The translations under genes were made by a program, and so were the position numbers. Below, in pieces: positions 45,112 to 52,703 of a stretch of DNA of 59,805 bases. Origin of the DNA: Burkholderiales bacterium (GTDB taxonomy: Bacteria > Pseudomonadota > Gammaproteobacteria > Burkholderiales > Burkholderiaceae_C); the NCBI GenBank assembly GCA_028868305.1, contig JAGWUS010000017.1, forward strand, positions 1 through 59,805, read 5' to 3'. Each line of letters begins with the position of its first letter. The stretch's first letter is position 1. The notes under the pieces are model-generated. The model did not search any database, was not told the DNA's origin, and worked only from the letters and a program-made list of their open reading frames with translations.

Positions 45112-45360
45112 TCAGTGGGTAACAAACTCGTAGGCGACGGCTTCGCTCTCCACCATGTCGAGGATGTCGTTGAGCACGGCTTCGTTTTCGGTGCTGCTCC
45201 AGGTGTCTTCGGGGTCGGCGGCAAACAGCGGCTCAATGGCCATGTCCATGAACTGGCCGTTGGGCAGCTTGAGCACCGGTGTTCCCTCGGAGGTGTCCAC
45301 AATGTCCCAGTCATCTGGGACCGACATTTCGAGCTGGATGGTGATATTGAGTTTTTTCAT
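45112..45360 (-). CDS. Conserved 82-residue acidic protein
   Basis: Starts MKKLNITIQLEMSVPDDWDI and is strongly acidic, without membrane segments. I see a conserved look (PDDWDIVDTSEGTPVLKLPNG) but cannot name the family. Single gene, stop abutting dctA. Confidence 0.65.
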   Translation of the reverse strand: MKKLNITIQLEMSVPDDWDIVDTSEGTPVLKLPNGQFMDMAIEPLFAADPEDTWSSTENEAVLNDILDMVESEAVAYEFVTH

Positions 45361-45412
45361 GGAGTGCTTCCGGTTAGTTGAGGCCGCAAGATTACCCCAT
45401 GCCAGAACGTGC

Positions 45413-45928
45413 TCAACCCCTGGTGATGACTGCGCAGGCCAGGCGGGGGCCTGAGTTGCCGGTGGGTTGGGTCGTGTAGTCGTCTGGGTCGCGGTGCACG
45501 ATCAGGCCGCGGCCGACCACGTCGTTGGCGCCGCTGCCCACGCTGATGGTGGTTGATGAGTAGCTGAACCGAGCCACACCGTTGGTATCGGCCTTCAGGC
45601 TCATCAGGTCGCCAGCGTGGTGCTCGCTGTGGTCATGCGCGCCATGCGCCCTGCCCGTGGGGTTGAAGTGTCCGCCCGTGCTCATGCCGTCGCCACTGGA
45701 GCAATCGCCCTTGTCGTGGATGTGAAAACCATGCTCCTTGCCGGGCGCCAGGCCGCGCACTTCGCCCGAGACCAGCACTGCGTCGCCCTGCTGGGCGAAG
45801 GTGACCGTGCCCGTCACGGCGTTGCCCCTGGTGGGCGCCAGCTGGGCGGTAGCGTTGGGCCCCGCCGGGTAGCCCGCACAGGCGGCGAGCAGCAGGGAAA
45901 CTGCAAGGGGTGTGATGCGTTGGATCAT
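45413..45928 (-). CDS. sodC: Cu/Zn superoxide dismutase family lipoprotein SodC
   Basis: 171 residues. Signal ends SLLLAACAGYP with Cys17 a lipid site. Metal ligands are in HGFHIHDKGDCSSGDGMSTG, GGHFNPTGRAHG, HHAGDL and VGRGLIVHRDPDDY; the disulfide cysteines (GDCSS, RLACAVITRG) are present. Detoxifies superoxide in the periplasm. One small oddity is the histidine-rich insert GRAHGAHDHSEHHAGDL, usual in bacterial SodC as a copper loop. Confidence 0.95.
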   Translation of the reverse strand: MIQRITPLAVSLLLAACAGYPAGPNATAQLAPTRGNAVTGTVTFAQQGDAVLVSGEVRGLAPGKEHGFHIHDKGDCSSGDGMSTGGHFNPTGRAHGAHDHSEHHAGDLMSLKADTNGVARFSYSSTTISVGSGANDVVGRGLIVHRDPDDYTTQPTGNSGPRLACAVITRG

Positions 45929-46016
45929 TTGGAAAGCCCTCTCAAGGTGAAGATGGAAACCAGCTCAAAGCCGCGCCAGTATTCCACGATTCACGCAAGC
46001 CTGCTGGCTGTTTGCC

Positions 46017-46694
46017 CTATGTCTTTGCGGCAGCCATGGGCAGCCACGCCTTGCATTGCGGGAAGTTGCTGCAGGCCCAGAACTGCGCGCCGCCGCGCGA
46101 GGGGGTGCGCTCCTCCATCTTGATGCCGCACCGGGCACAGGTGGGGCGCCAGTATTCGCCCTCATAGGCCACGTCCAGCAGTTCCTGCTGCTGCGCGGGT
46201 GTGCGCTTGGCAATGAGTGCCAGCAGGCCGGTGTTGTCCAGCGCATTGATGCTGTGGGCTTTGGCAAAACGCAAGGCGCTGGGGGTGTAGGTGGCAACGG
46301 TGGCAAAAGTGCCGCGCGTGAGCTGGTGGGATGCCAGCAGGTTCACAAACTCACGCAACTCCGTCACCCCCACGTTTTTGCCCAGCCAGTGCCTGCACAG
46401 CAGGATGGCTACCGGACCTTTGGCGTTGCGGCTGTGCAGCCAGATCTCGGCGCCGCCATCCGGACTGCGCGGTTGCAATTGTGTGCGAAAACCGGCTTGT
46501 TCAAACAGCCTGGCGCACACCGCCTCAAAACGCCGCCACTCAATAGAGGAAAACACATCGGCACTCCATTGCGTGGCCACTGGGGGTATTTCGCTCACCC
46601 TGGCGTTTTTGGAACCCGAGAAAAGCGGTGCCCCCAAGGCCTTGAAGGCCTGGGTTACGCGATTGGTGCGTTTGGGCGCCGTTTCCTCGGCCAT
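46017..46694 (-). CDS. Mrr-type nuclease paralogue with altered catalytic site and zinc ribbon
   Basis: About 225 residues, from MAEETAPKRTNRVTQAFKA. It aligns along its length with the protein at 53419-54351: WRRFEAVCARLFEQAGF, then PDGGAEIWLHSRNAKGPVAI, RGTFATVATYT, and the C-terminal topoisomerase-like zinc ribbon CARCGIKMEERTP ... CSNFPQCKAWLP. In the paralogue the nuclease core reads GVDIW and VQCKHW; here it reads GAEIW and LLCRHW, so the catalytic lysine is arginine and the glutamine is lost. It also lacks the two membrane helices. Probably catalytically dead but still able to bind nucleic acid. Confidence 0.85.
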   Translation of the reverse strand: MAEETAPKRTNRVTQAFKALGAPLFSGSKNARVSEIPPVATQWSADVFSSIEWRRFEAVCARLFEQAGFRTQLQPRSPDGGAEIWLHSRNAKGPVAILLCRHWLGKNVGVTELREFVNLLASHQLTRGTFATVATYTPSALRFAKAHSINALDNTGLLALIAKRTPAQQQELLDVAYEGEYWRPTCARCGIKMEERTPSRGGAQFWACSNFPQCKAWLPMAAAKT

Positions 46695-46707
46695 GATCTT
46701 TTGCTTG

Positions 46708-47328
46708 CTACACGCCAAATTTGGCGTAGTACGCCAGCACAGCCGGGTTTTGGGCAATACGCTGCATGTGGGCATTGAGCGCCGGGGCCACCTTTTCCAC
46801 CAGATCGGTGGGCACATGGTCCAGGCGGCCGGAGTTCAGGCCACGCACATCCACAAACACCTTGAGGTCGGCTACGGTCAGGCGGCCATCGGCAAAGTAT
46901 TCGCCGCCATGCGCCAGCAGCCGGCGCTGCAGCCAGCCCAGGTACAGGGGCATGGAGCTGTTGACCAGCGCCACGCGCGCCGCCTTCTGCTCGTCGCCCT
47001 TCATGCTGAAGGTGGGGCCGAGCTTGACGCCCGCTTCTTCCACCACATACGCCACCTCATCGCACAGCAGGGCCTGGTAGGCATCGGTGGGGTACAGGCC
47101 GGCCAGCTTGCCCGCATAGCGCAGGAGGGCGTCGCTCTGCGTCACCAGCGTGCCGTCCACATGCAGCACCGGCACCTGGCCAAAAGGCACCGTCTTGCGC
47201 ACCTCGGCAAACTCGGGGAAGGTAAAGCGGTGGTCTTCAAACGCCACACCGCCAATGGCCAGGGCCAGGCGGATCGGCTCGGCGCGGCCACCGTGAAAGT
47301 CGAAATACGAGAGTTTGAGTTGGGCCAT
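46708..47328 (-). CDS. Glutathione S-transferase (sigma/prostaglandin-D-synthase-like)
   Basis: 206 residues. LKLSYFDFHGGRAEPIRLAL has the catalytic Tyr of the sigma-like group, GQVPVLHVDGTLVTQSDALL the glutathione-binding segment, and LTVADLKVFVDVRGL the C-domain motif. ATG 47328 chosen, with the longer frame lacking a ribosome site. Starts 13 bases upstream of the Mrr paralogue in the same direction. Confidence 0.9.
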   Translation of the reverse strand: MAQLKLSYFDFHGGRAEPIRLALAIGGVAFEDHRFTFPEFAEVRKTVPFGQVPVLHVDGTLVTQSDALLRYAGKLAGLYPTDAYQALLCDEVAYVVEEAGVKLGPTFSMKGDEQKAARVALVNSSMPLYLGWLQRRLLAHGGEYFADGRLTVADLKVFVDVRGLNSGRLDHVPTDLVEKVAPALNAHMQRIAQNPAVLAYYAKFGV

Positions 47329-47393
47329 GGTGTGTCTTCCTGAAGGGTTGGTGCGCACTGCGCACGGGGAGTGGATGGATTCTAGACTTGCAG

Positions 47394-47717
47394 TCAGGCC
47401 TGCCACACCCCAAACCCCGCCGAGCGCAGATCGATGCCAACCTCGATCTCCTTGTCCACGGCGTCTTTGTAAGTCATGGGGTTGAAGGCTTCGTACAGGT
47501 CCGGCAGCAGGCGCAGGCCGTATTGCTGCGCGTAGCCGTTGGCCTGGATGCCAGCCTTGTGCTTGTCAAAGCGCACGTCCGGGTCCAGCCCGGTCATGCC
47601 CACGTAGACGCAGGGCTTGCCGTCGATATAGCCGGGGTTGTTCTTGCGAAAGCGTGGCTCCAGCAGCACGTCCCGGGACAGCTCGATCACATAGACGTGG
47701 TGGTGCTTGCGGGCCAT
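47394..47717 (-). CDS. GIY-YIG-like small protein
   Basis: 107 residues. HHVYVIELSRDV followed by CVYVGMTGLDPDVRFDKHKAG has the layout of a GIY-YIG nuclease core (GIY-like VYVIEL, YIG-like VYVGMTG, then Arg and His). The later VDKEIEVGIDLRSAGF supplies a possible glutamate. Small single-domain members of this superfamily are often of unknown role. It lies at the edge of the accessory stretch. Confidence 0.6.
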   Translation of the reverse strand: MARKHHHVYVIELSRDVLLEPRFRKNNPGYIDGKPCVYVGMTGLDPDVRFDKHKAGIQANGYAQQYGLRLLPDLYEAFNPMTYKDAVDKEIEVGIDLRSAGFGVWQA

Positions 47718-47730
47718 GGTGCGGCTGCAA

Positions 47731-48030
47731 CTACTGGGGCTGCATGGCCGCGTGGCTTGCCAGCAGCCGCGCACTCACCTCGGCCGCATCGGGCTGCGCG
47801 AACACCATGTTGTGCTGATGGGTCAACGGCCCGCCACCGGGCTCTACCGCACCGGCGGTGTCGTAGCCCACAGCCTTGAACTTCCACACCGCGCCCACCC
47901 GCTTGAGGTTGCCCACCTGCGCGCCATCTGCCAGGTGTACGCCGTACACATTGGCGTTGACGGGCTGCATGGTGAGCGGGCCCGGCAAAGGCGTCACAGG
48001 TGTAGTTGAAGCGGGTGTGGTGGATGGCAT
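47731..48030 (-). CDS. Hypothetical 99-residue protein
   Basis: Starts MPSTTPASTTPVTPLPGPLT at ATG 48030, with a low-complexity Thr/Pro head followed by a compact region (VNANVYGVHLADGAQVGNLK). No family recognised. The longer frame to 48096 takes its extra N-terminus from the dispersed element, so I reject it. Thirteen bases from the GIY-YIG-like gene, same strand. Confidence 0.5.
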   Translation of the reverse strand: MPSTTPASTTPVTPLPGPLTMQPVNANVYGVHLADGAQVGNLKRVGAVWKFKAVGYDTAGAVEPGGGPLTHQHNMVFAQPDAAEVSARLLASHAAMQPQ

Positions 48031-48064
48031 GGCCTGCAGTGTAAATCGTGCGGCATTGAATGCG

Positions 48065-48118
48065 AAATTGGCCTGTACCCCTCGCGGAATATGCACAAGC
48101 AGCTACGAAAAACGTAGC
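48065..48118 (+). repeat. 54-bp dispersed element, copy D
   Basis: AAATTGGCC start, CCCCTCGCGGAATATGCAC core, and the hairpin GCTACGAAAAACGTAGC, whose stem extends to six pairs. It lies 17 bp beyond the stop of the DUF924 relic. Confidence 0.85.
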
Positions 48119-48238
48119 AAACACAAGACAAAGACTTAGAACGAAGACCCCGGCTCGCTCAGAAACGCCAGCTCCTACGCGCTGGAGGTACGCCCCAGAA
48201 TCGCGTTGCGGTGGGGGTAGCGGCCAAAGCGGTCGATG
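48065..48238. repeat. Direct repeat, left copy (DUF924 3' end plus element)
   Basis: About 174 bp covering element copy D and the coding end of a DUF924 gene. The right copy is 49158-49330. The two enclose the DUF2442 relic and the DUF4160-DUF2442 pair. Confidence 0.75.
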
Positions 48239-48375
48239 ATGGCTTTATGGCGCAGCTCGAAGTTCAGGTTCCAGCGCGTCGCCAAACCGCGCACGAATGG
48301 TGTCGTCCAGCGCGGCGTCCTTGACGAAGTGCTGCTTGGGGGTTAGCTCTTCGAACCAGAAATGGAGGATGGGTT
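48136..48375 (-). pseudogene. DUF924 family gene, internally deleted relic
   Basis: On the minus strand the N-terminal piece ILHFWFEELTPKQHFVKDAA and DDTIRARFGDALEPEL runs, after a frame change, straight into the C-terminal RHKAIIDRFGRYPHRNAILG with an in-frame TAG inside SSA*ELAFLSEPGSSF. The family is about 180-200 residues; most of the middle is missing and there is no start codon. The conserved RFGRYPHRN block identifies it. Confidence 0.8.
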
Positions 48376-48384
48376 GGGGGGAGT

Positions 48385-48634
48385 TCACACTGCGGTGTGT
48401 ATCAAAGACAGCTCATGCACCTTGGCGGGAGAAATTTCCAGCCCGTTGGGCCAACACAGTGCGCCAGCATCAATGCACGCGCGCGCAAAGTATCGGCATC
48501 GCGCAGCTCGTCCAGCAGTGGGCTGGAACGGCTTGCCAGGCAGGCGCTTGCGTCGAACACGCCCTGGGGTGGTCGCTGAAATCCAAGTCCAGTTTGAAGT
48601 CGCTGACGGGGCGGATGTTGAGGACCTTTATCAC
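48385..48634 (-). pseudogene. DUF2442 gene relic with two frameshifts
   Basis: On the minus strand, starting at GTG 48634, KVLNIRPVSDFKLDLDFSDH is followed in a second frame by QGVFDASACLASRSSPLLDE and LRDADTLRARALMLAHCV, and in a third by WPNGLEISPAKVHEL before a stop. These are the three conserved parts of a DUF2442 protein. A different intact DUF2442 gene lies directly upstream. Confidence 0.75.
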
Positions 48635-48644
48635 GATCCTGAAC

Positions 48645-48896
48645 TTATGCGGTTTGATGCGTACCGCGCCGGGTCAAGTCAGGCTGCCCAGCCAGTAAGC
48701 CGGCTACCGAGATGTCTTCATCCAGCGCTTCCCAGTGCAGGCCACCCTTGCTCAACTCAACCAGGGCGCGCTGCGCAGGTGCAGCTTCCAACAGACGCGG
48801 AAACCAGGCCAACGGTGCCGCAATCGTGCGACCGTCAGACAGGCTGACCCACAGAGTGTCCTCATCGAAGCGAACTGCTTTAGGCGAAGTGGTCAT
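48645..48896 (-). CDS. DUF2442 domain protein
   Basis: About 83 residues from MTTSPKAVRFDEDTLWVSLS; the block SDGRTIAAPLAWFPRLLEA and the end DEDISVAGLLAG define the family. These are small DNA-binding-like partners of DUF4160 proteins, widely thought to be toxin-antitoxin-type pairs but little studied. AAGGACATGGA precedes ATG 48896; the 48911 TTG frame is longer but less likely. Overlaps the DUF4160 gene. Confidence 0.88.
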   Translation of the reverse strand: MTTSPKAVRFDEDTLWVSLSDGRTIAAPLAWFPRLLEAAPAQRALVELSKGGLHWEALDEDISVAGLLAGQPDLTRRGTHQTA

Positions 48897-49122
48897 TCCA
48901 TGTCCTTTCAATCAACTCTTTGTTCGCAATCACTACGTCACGTAACTCTCGCAGGGTGCGGGCATCAAAACCGTCGCTGTCTGCCAAATACACAGTAGGT
49001 GTCAACCAAAATTTTGCCTCGCCTTCCGCGCCGCGCACGTGAATGTGTATCGCCTCGCGCGGATTGCCTTCGTTGGAATAGAAGAAAAACCGAAGCGATT
49101 TGTAGCGCAAAACGACTGGCAT
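48880..49122 (-). CDS. DUF4160 domain protein
   Basis: 80 residues: YKSLRFFFYSNEGNPREAIH and IHVRGAEGEAKFWLTPTVYL are the family signature. Encoded just ahead of and overlapping DUF2442, as in many genomes, so the pair is one functional unit. Role unproven; a toxin-antitoxin or stress-adaptation module is the common suggestion. Confidence 0.88.
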   Translation of the reverse strand: MPVVLRYKSLRFFFYSNEGNPREAIHIHVRGAEGEAKFWLTPTVYLADSDGFDARTLRELRDVVIANKELIERTWNDHFA

Positions 49123-49157
49123 GGGCCAAGTTTAACGATATGAGGCGGTTATGTGTC

Positions 49158-49211
49158 AAATCTGCCTCTGGACCCCGTGGAATATGGGCAAGCAGCTACT
49201 AAAACCGTAGC
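49158..49211 (+). repeat. 54-bp dispersed element, copy E
   Basis: AAATCTGCC start, GACCCCGTGGAATATGGGC core and hairpin GCTACTAAAACCGTAGC. Lies next to the second DUF924 tail. Confidence 0.82.
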
Positions 49212-49227
49212 ATTCGCAAGACGGAAC

Positions 49228-49330
49228 CTAGAAAGAAGACCCTGACTCGCTCAGGAAAGCCAGCTCCTCCGCGCTGGAGCTGCGCCCCGGAATCGCGTTG
49301 CGGTGCGGGTAGCGGCCAAAGCGGTCGATG
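49228..49330 (-). pseudogene. DUF924 C-terminal fragment, second copy
   Basis: IDRFGRYPHRNAIPGRSSSA followed by EELAFLSESGSSF and TAG. It is the same end as the relic at 48136 but without the internal stop. There is no upstream part: the next gene on this strand is the mmeI-like gene. Confidence 0.82.
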
Positions 49331-49367
49331 GATCGGGGTTGCATGGGTTGCTTGCACCCGCGGACGT

Positions 49368-52292
49368 TCAGGCTGCTTTGGCTTTGCGCTTGCCTTTGGC
49401 GGGTGCGCCAGGCAGCAGGCTGGTGTACCGCTGGTACAGCTCAAACAAAAACGCCACGCGCTCGGCGTCGCTCTTGTAGCTTTTCTTGCCGCCGCTGGCT
49501 TCGTAGGCTTTGTCCACGGCAGCGTCCAGCTTCTGGTGCGCCTTGAGCAGTTCGGGCGGCATGGTGAGCGGATCGTACAGGTCCGCCAGCGTGGCAGGCT
49601 GCGCTCCGGACTGGAACTTGGTGCGCACGTCGAGCACGGCTTGTGCTGCAATTTCGATAGCGGCTTGCGCAGGTTGGACGCGGGCTGCAGGCTGATTTGG
49701 CTTGAAATTCTGTGTAAATTCGGGCCAGGGGAAGTTGTTGTAGACGATATCTTTGGAATAACGGTAATCGCTTTTTAGACGGCCACATGTGTAACGAACC
49801 CAGGCGTTATGCATAGTGCTCGAAAGAATGCCGAAGTGGAGCAGAGTTGCGTTCGGCGCCAGCTTCACGAGGTTGCTGCAGAGCGTAGCTGGCTGTTCAA
49901 ATCCAAAGGGTATGAAGGCCCGCCGTTCTGACGAAACCTCGGGCAGCACCAAGTAAGGCGCAGTCGGCATGTTTTCCACGTGGAAACGGGTGGGTGTCGA
50001 TGCCAACTTTTGGGTCGGTGGACTTTTGCTAGCGAGTCTTGATGCTCTGACCGCCTGCACACGTTTCATGCATTCTGGCATCGCACGCAACTCGGCTGGT
50101 GGGCAATCACCTAGCCATAGGCACCAACGTTCGTAGCCGTTCAAGAACTCTATCGAGCCAAGCCAACGGCGGAACCATCTTTCACTTGCAGGCTCCGCAG
50201 CGATGAAGGCCAGCTTCTCTTCAGTGGTAAACAAATAGTTTCCATCGTCAATCGGCTTATTGCCAATGCCAATCTGCGGTACGTTGCAGACAGGGTTCGA
50301 CCGGCGGGGTAGTACTACATCTGGCCCGTCAATCAAATACGGGTTGATATTTTTCGCAGCGACTTGGTGGGGCTCGCCCTTGATGTCGTCGTACTCGTAG
50401 ATGATCTTGCCGGGGCGGTCTTCCAGGGCAAAGCCAATGATCACGCAATGCACGGCTGCTTTGCCTGAAGCTTCGTTGCTCCAACTGAAGGTGCGGTGCG
50501 CAAAGTGAATATGCGCTCCTTGTGCCAACATCCAGCCCCACAGCACGCCTACCTGTTCACCCTGGGTAATGCTGTTGGTGGATACAAACGCCACCCGAGC
50601 CGAATGCGTCACGCCAACGCCAGAAGGCGAGTGTGGGGTGCCCGATGGGCGCGATTTCGGAGCCGCAGGCTCATGAGCGCCCAGTGGGCACCCCGCGATC
50701 GCCGTTGCATCGCAATGAAGGTAGTGCGCAGCCTTCACGTACCACGCCGCCACAAAGTCCAGCAATCCGGCGTTGTCAATGCCAGAAAACACAGCACGTG
50801 TGTCTTCGCGCTGCGTGTCGTCCATGAACTTGGCGCCCACAAACGGTGGATTCCCCAGCACATAGCTGCACCGCTGCGCTGGCAACACCTCATTCCAATC
50901 CAGCCGCAACGCATTGCCATGCACCACATGCGGCGAAGTGCGCAGCGGAATGCGCGCAAAGTACAGACCGAACTCCTCGCTCACCTGCAAATTCATCTGG
51001 TGGTCCATCAGCCACATGGCCACCTGCGCAATCTGCGCCGGAAACTCTTCAATCTCGATGCCGTAGAACTGGTCCACATCAATGCCGATGAGCTGGTGCA
51101 CGTCCACACTCAACTGGCCGGTGACATGCGATGCGCGTAGCACCGCCAGCTCCAGCGCGCGCAACTCGCGGTAGCTGATCACCAGAAAATTGCCACAACC
51201 GCAGGCCGGATCAAAAAACGTGAGCGTGCGCAGCTTCTTGTGAAACTCAAACAGCTTGTTCTTGTTGCTTTTGACCTTTTCAAACTCTGCCCACAGCTCA
51301 TCCAGAAACAGCGGCTTGATGAGCTTGAGGATGTTTTCTTCCGATGTGTAATGCGCGCCCAGGTTGCGGCGCGCCTTCTCGTCCATGATGCTCTGGAACA
51401 GGCTGCCAAAGATGGCCGGACTGATGGCAGACCAGTCCAGCGCGCAGGCATCGAGCAGGGCCTCGCGCATGGCGCTGGTGAAGTCGGCCATGGGCAGCAC
51501 TTCGGCAAACAGCTTGCCGTTGATGTACGGAAAGGCCGCTACCTGCTCATCCAGCGCCTTGCTGCGTTTGTCGTCGGGCGTGTTGAGCACCTGAAAGAGT
51601 TGCGCAAGCCGCGAGCCCAGATCGGAGCCGTCCACCGCCGTACGTTCTTCAATGAAGGTGCGGAACACTTGCGCGGGCTGGAAGATGCCGGTGTCGTCGG
51701 CGAACAGGCAAAACAGCAGGCGCACCAGCAGCACTTCCAGCGGGTGGTCGGTGTAGCCGCTGGCTTTGAGTGCATCGTGCAGCTTGCCTAGTGCGGAGGC
51801 GGCCTTGATGTTGACAGGGTCTTGCGCCTTGATCTCCAGCGCCTTGTAGCCCGCCACAAAGCCAAAGAGCTTGATGTGCTTGTGCAGGTCTTTCAGCGCA
51901 AATTCAACCGTCTCGTTGGTCGTGAGGCGGTGCACCCGGAAACGCGCAAAGTCGCAGACGATGATGATTTGCGGCAGATCACGCTCCGCAATACCAGGAA
52001 AGTACGACAGTGCTTGGGTGAGCGCCGCGTCCAGATTTTTGCCCCGCGACTTTTGCTCCACCAGCAGCATGCCGGGCCAGAACAGGTCTACAAAGCCGTC
52101 CGTCTTGGCGTTGGCACCGGGCAGCTTTTTGACGGCATGCTCAAACGTGGCAACGCGCTTGTCGGTGATGCCGAAGATTTCAAAGAAGTCGATCCAGAAC
52201 GGCTTGGCCTGGCTGTCCTCATGGGCCGCGTCGGCCCAGGTGCGGCTGAAGGTGAGCGCGCGGGATTTGATTTCGTTCCAGGACAGGGGCAT
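49368..52292 (-). CDS. MmeI-like single-chain restriction-modification enzyme (type IIL/IIG)
   Basis: 974 residues combining nuclease, methyltransferase and target recognition. N-terminal PD-(D/E)XK block DGFVDLFWPGMLLVEQKSRG near 66-85, helical spacer, methyltransferase motif I FDPACGCGNFL near 365, motif IV LGNPPFVGAKF near 480, and a C-terminal TRD region with LVLPEVSSERRAFIPFGF; the end is Lys-rich. A 20-odd-residue low-complexity insert (PLGAHEPAAPKSRPSG, near 535) is encoded by a 60-bp palindrome and separates HCDATAIA from RVAFVSTNSITQGEQVG. Frame intact. It probably cuts and protects DNA at one asymmetric site. Confidence 0.92.
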   Translation of the reverse strand: MPLSWNEIKSRALTFSRTWADAAHEDSQAKPFWIDFFEIFGITDKRVATFEHAVKKLPGANAKTDGFVDLFWPGMLLVEQKSRGKNLDAALTQALSYFPGIAERDLPQIIIVCDFARFRVHRLTTNETVEFALKDLHKHIKLFGFVAGYKALEIKAQDPVNIKAASALGKLHDALKASGYTDHPLEVLLVRLLFCLFADDTGIFQPAQVFRTFIEERTAVDGSDLGSRLAQLFQVLNTPDDKRSKALDEQVAAFPYINGKLFAEVLPMADFTSAMREALLDACALDWSAISPAIFGSLFQSIMDEKARRNLGAHYTSEENILKLIKPLFLDELWAEFEKVKSNKNKLFEFHKKLRTLTFFDPACGCGNFLVISYRELRALELAVLRASHVTGQLSVDVHQLIGIDVDQFYGIEIEEFPAQIAQVAMWLMDHQMNLQVSEEFGLYFARIPLRTSPHVVHGNALRLDWNEVLPAQRCSYVLGNPPFVGAKFMDDTQREDTRAVFSGIDNAGLLDFVAAWYVKAAHYLHCDATAIAGCPLGAHEPAAPKSRPSGTPHSPSGVGVTHSARVAFVSTNSITQGEQVGVLWGWMLAQGAHIHFAHRTFSWSNEASGKAAVHCVIIGFALEDRPGKIIYEYDDIKGEPHQVAAKNINPYLIDGPDVVLPRRSNPVCNVPQIGIGNKPIDDGNYLFTTEEKLAFIAAEPASERWFRRWLGSIEFLNGYERWCLWLGDCPPAELRAMPECMKRVQAVRASRLASKSPPTQKLASTPTRFHVENMPTAPYLVLPEVSSERRAFIPFGFEQPATLCSNLVKLAPNATLLHFGILSSTMHNAWVRYTCGRLKSDYRYSKDIVYNNFPWPEFTQNFKPNQPAARVQPAQAAIEIAAQAVLDVRTKFQSGAQPATLADLYDPLTMPPELLKAHQKLDAAVDKAYEASGGKKSYKSDAERVAFLFELYQRYTSLLPGAPAKGKRKAKAA
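50635..50694. repeat. REP-like palindrome inside the mmeI-like gene
   Basis: Arms GGGGTGCCCGATGGGCGC (50635-50652) and GCGCCCAGTGGGCACCCC (50677-50694) pair with two mismatches; the loop holds an inner hairpin GAGCC-GCA-GGCTC. The 60-bp unit is a multiple of three and is read through in frame. Confidence 0.82.
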
Positions 52293-52294
52293 GG
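52251..52294. repeat. mmeI 5'-end repeat, intact copy
   Basis: 44 bp around the start of the mmeI-like gene are identical to 55146-55189. The two copies enclose the HEPN, nucleotidyltransferase, Mrr and PLD genes. Confidence 0.85.
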
Positions 52295-52295
52295 A

Positions 52296-52703
52296 CTACC
52301 TTTGAATTGCGTTGGACACCGCTTCAGTGGCGCTGATGAGGTCTTTGACCAAGCGCTCGTCCACATCCAGCATGCCTTCGTACTCGCCCAGATTGCGCGT
52401 GTTGTGGCACTTATCCAAGACGCGCCACACCTCTGGGCCCAGGCCCAGGGTGTGCGGCAATACCTGAAACACGATGTAGCGGTTGCCAGAGCGGTAGCCC
52501 ATGCGCCGCAGTGCGGCCAGGCACAAGGCATGCGCGGCGTTGTAGGCCAGGTCGAAGCGGCTTTCCAGCGCCAGCGAGTTGTTTTGCGCATCGCGCAGGC
52601 GTGCAATGCCGGTGCGCAGCAAGCCGGCAATCTCGTTGGCGTCCGGGGCCTCGGCCTTCAGCGGTTTGCCGGGGCCACACAGGTTTTCAAGTGCTGGGTG
52701 CAT
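52296..52703 (-). CDS. HEPN-domain protein (partner of nucleotidyltransferase)
   Basis: About 135 residues, all helical. RFDLAYNAAHALCLAALRRM and CHNTRNLGEYEG (an RNxxEY-type HEPN motif) support the HEPN superfamily; the classical RX4-6H RNase motif is not seen, so catalysis is unclear. GAGGAG lies before ATG 52703, which overlaps the upstream nucleotidyltransferase gene by 17 bases. It ends three bases before the mmeI-like start, so three genes may be cotranscribed. Confidence 0.75.
   Translation of the reverse strand: MHPALENLCGPGKPLKAEAPDANEIAGLLRTGIARLRDAQNNSLALESRFDLAYNAAHALCLAALRRMGYRSGNRYIVFQVLPHTLGLGPEVWRVLDKCHNTRNLGEYEGMLDVDERLVKDLISATEAVSNAIQR

Larger units (their letters stand above)
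49158..49330. repeat. Direct repeat, right copy (DUF924 3' end plus element)
   Basis: About 173 bp matching 48065-48238, with scattered substitutions. It ends abruptly at the DUF924 codon for Ile of IDRFGRYPH, 37 bp before the mmeI-like stop. Confidence 0.75.
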
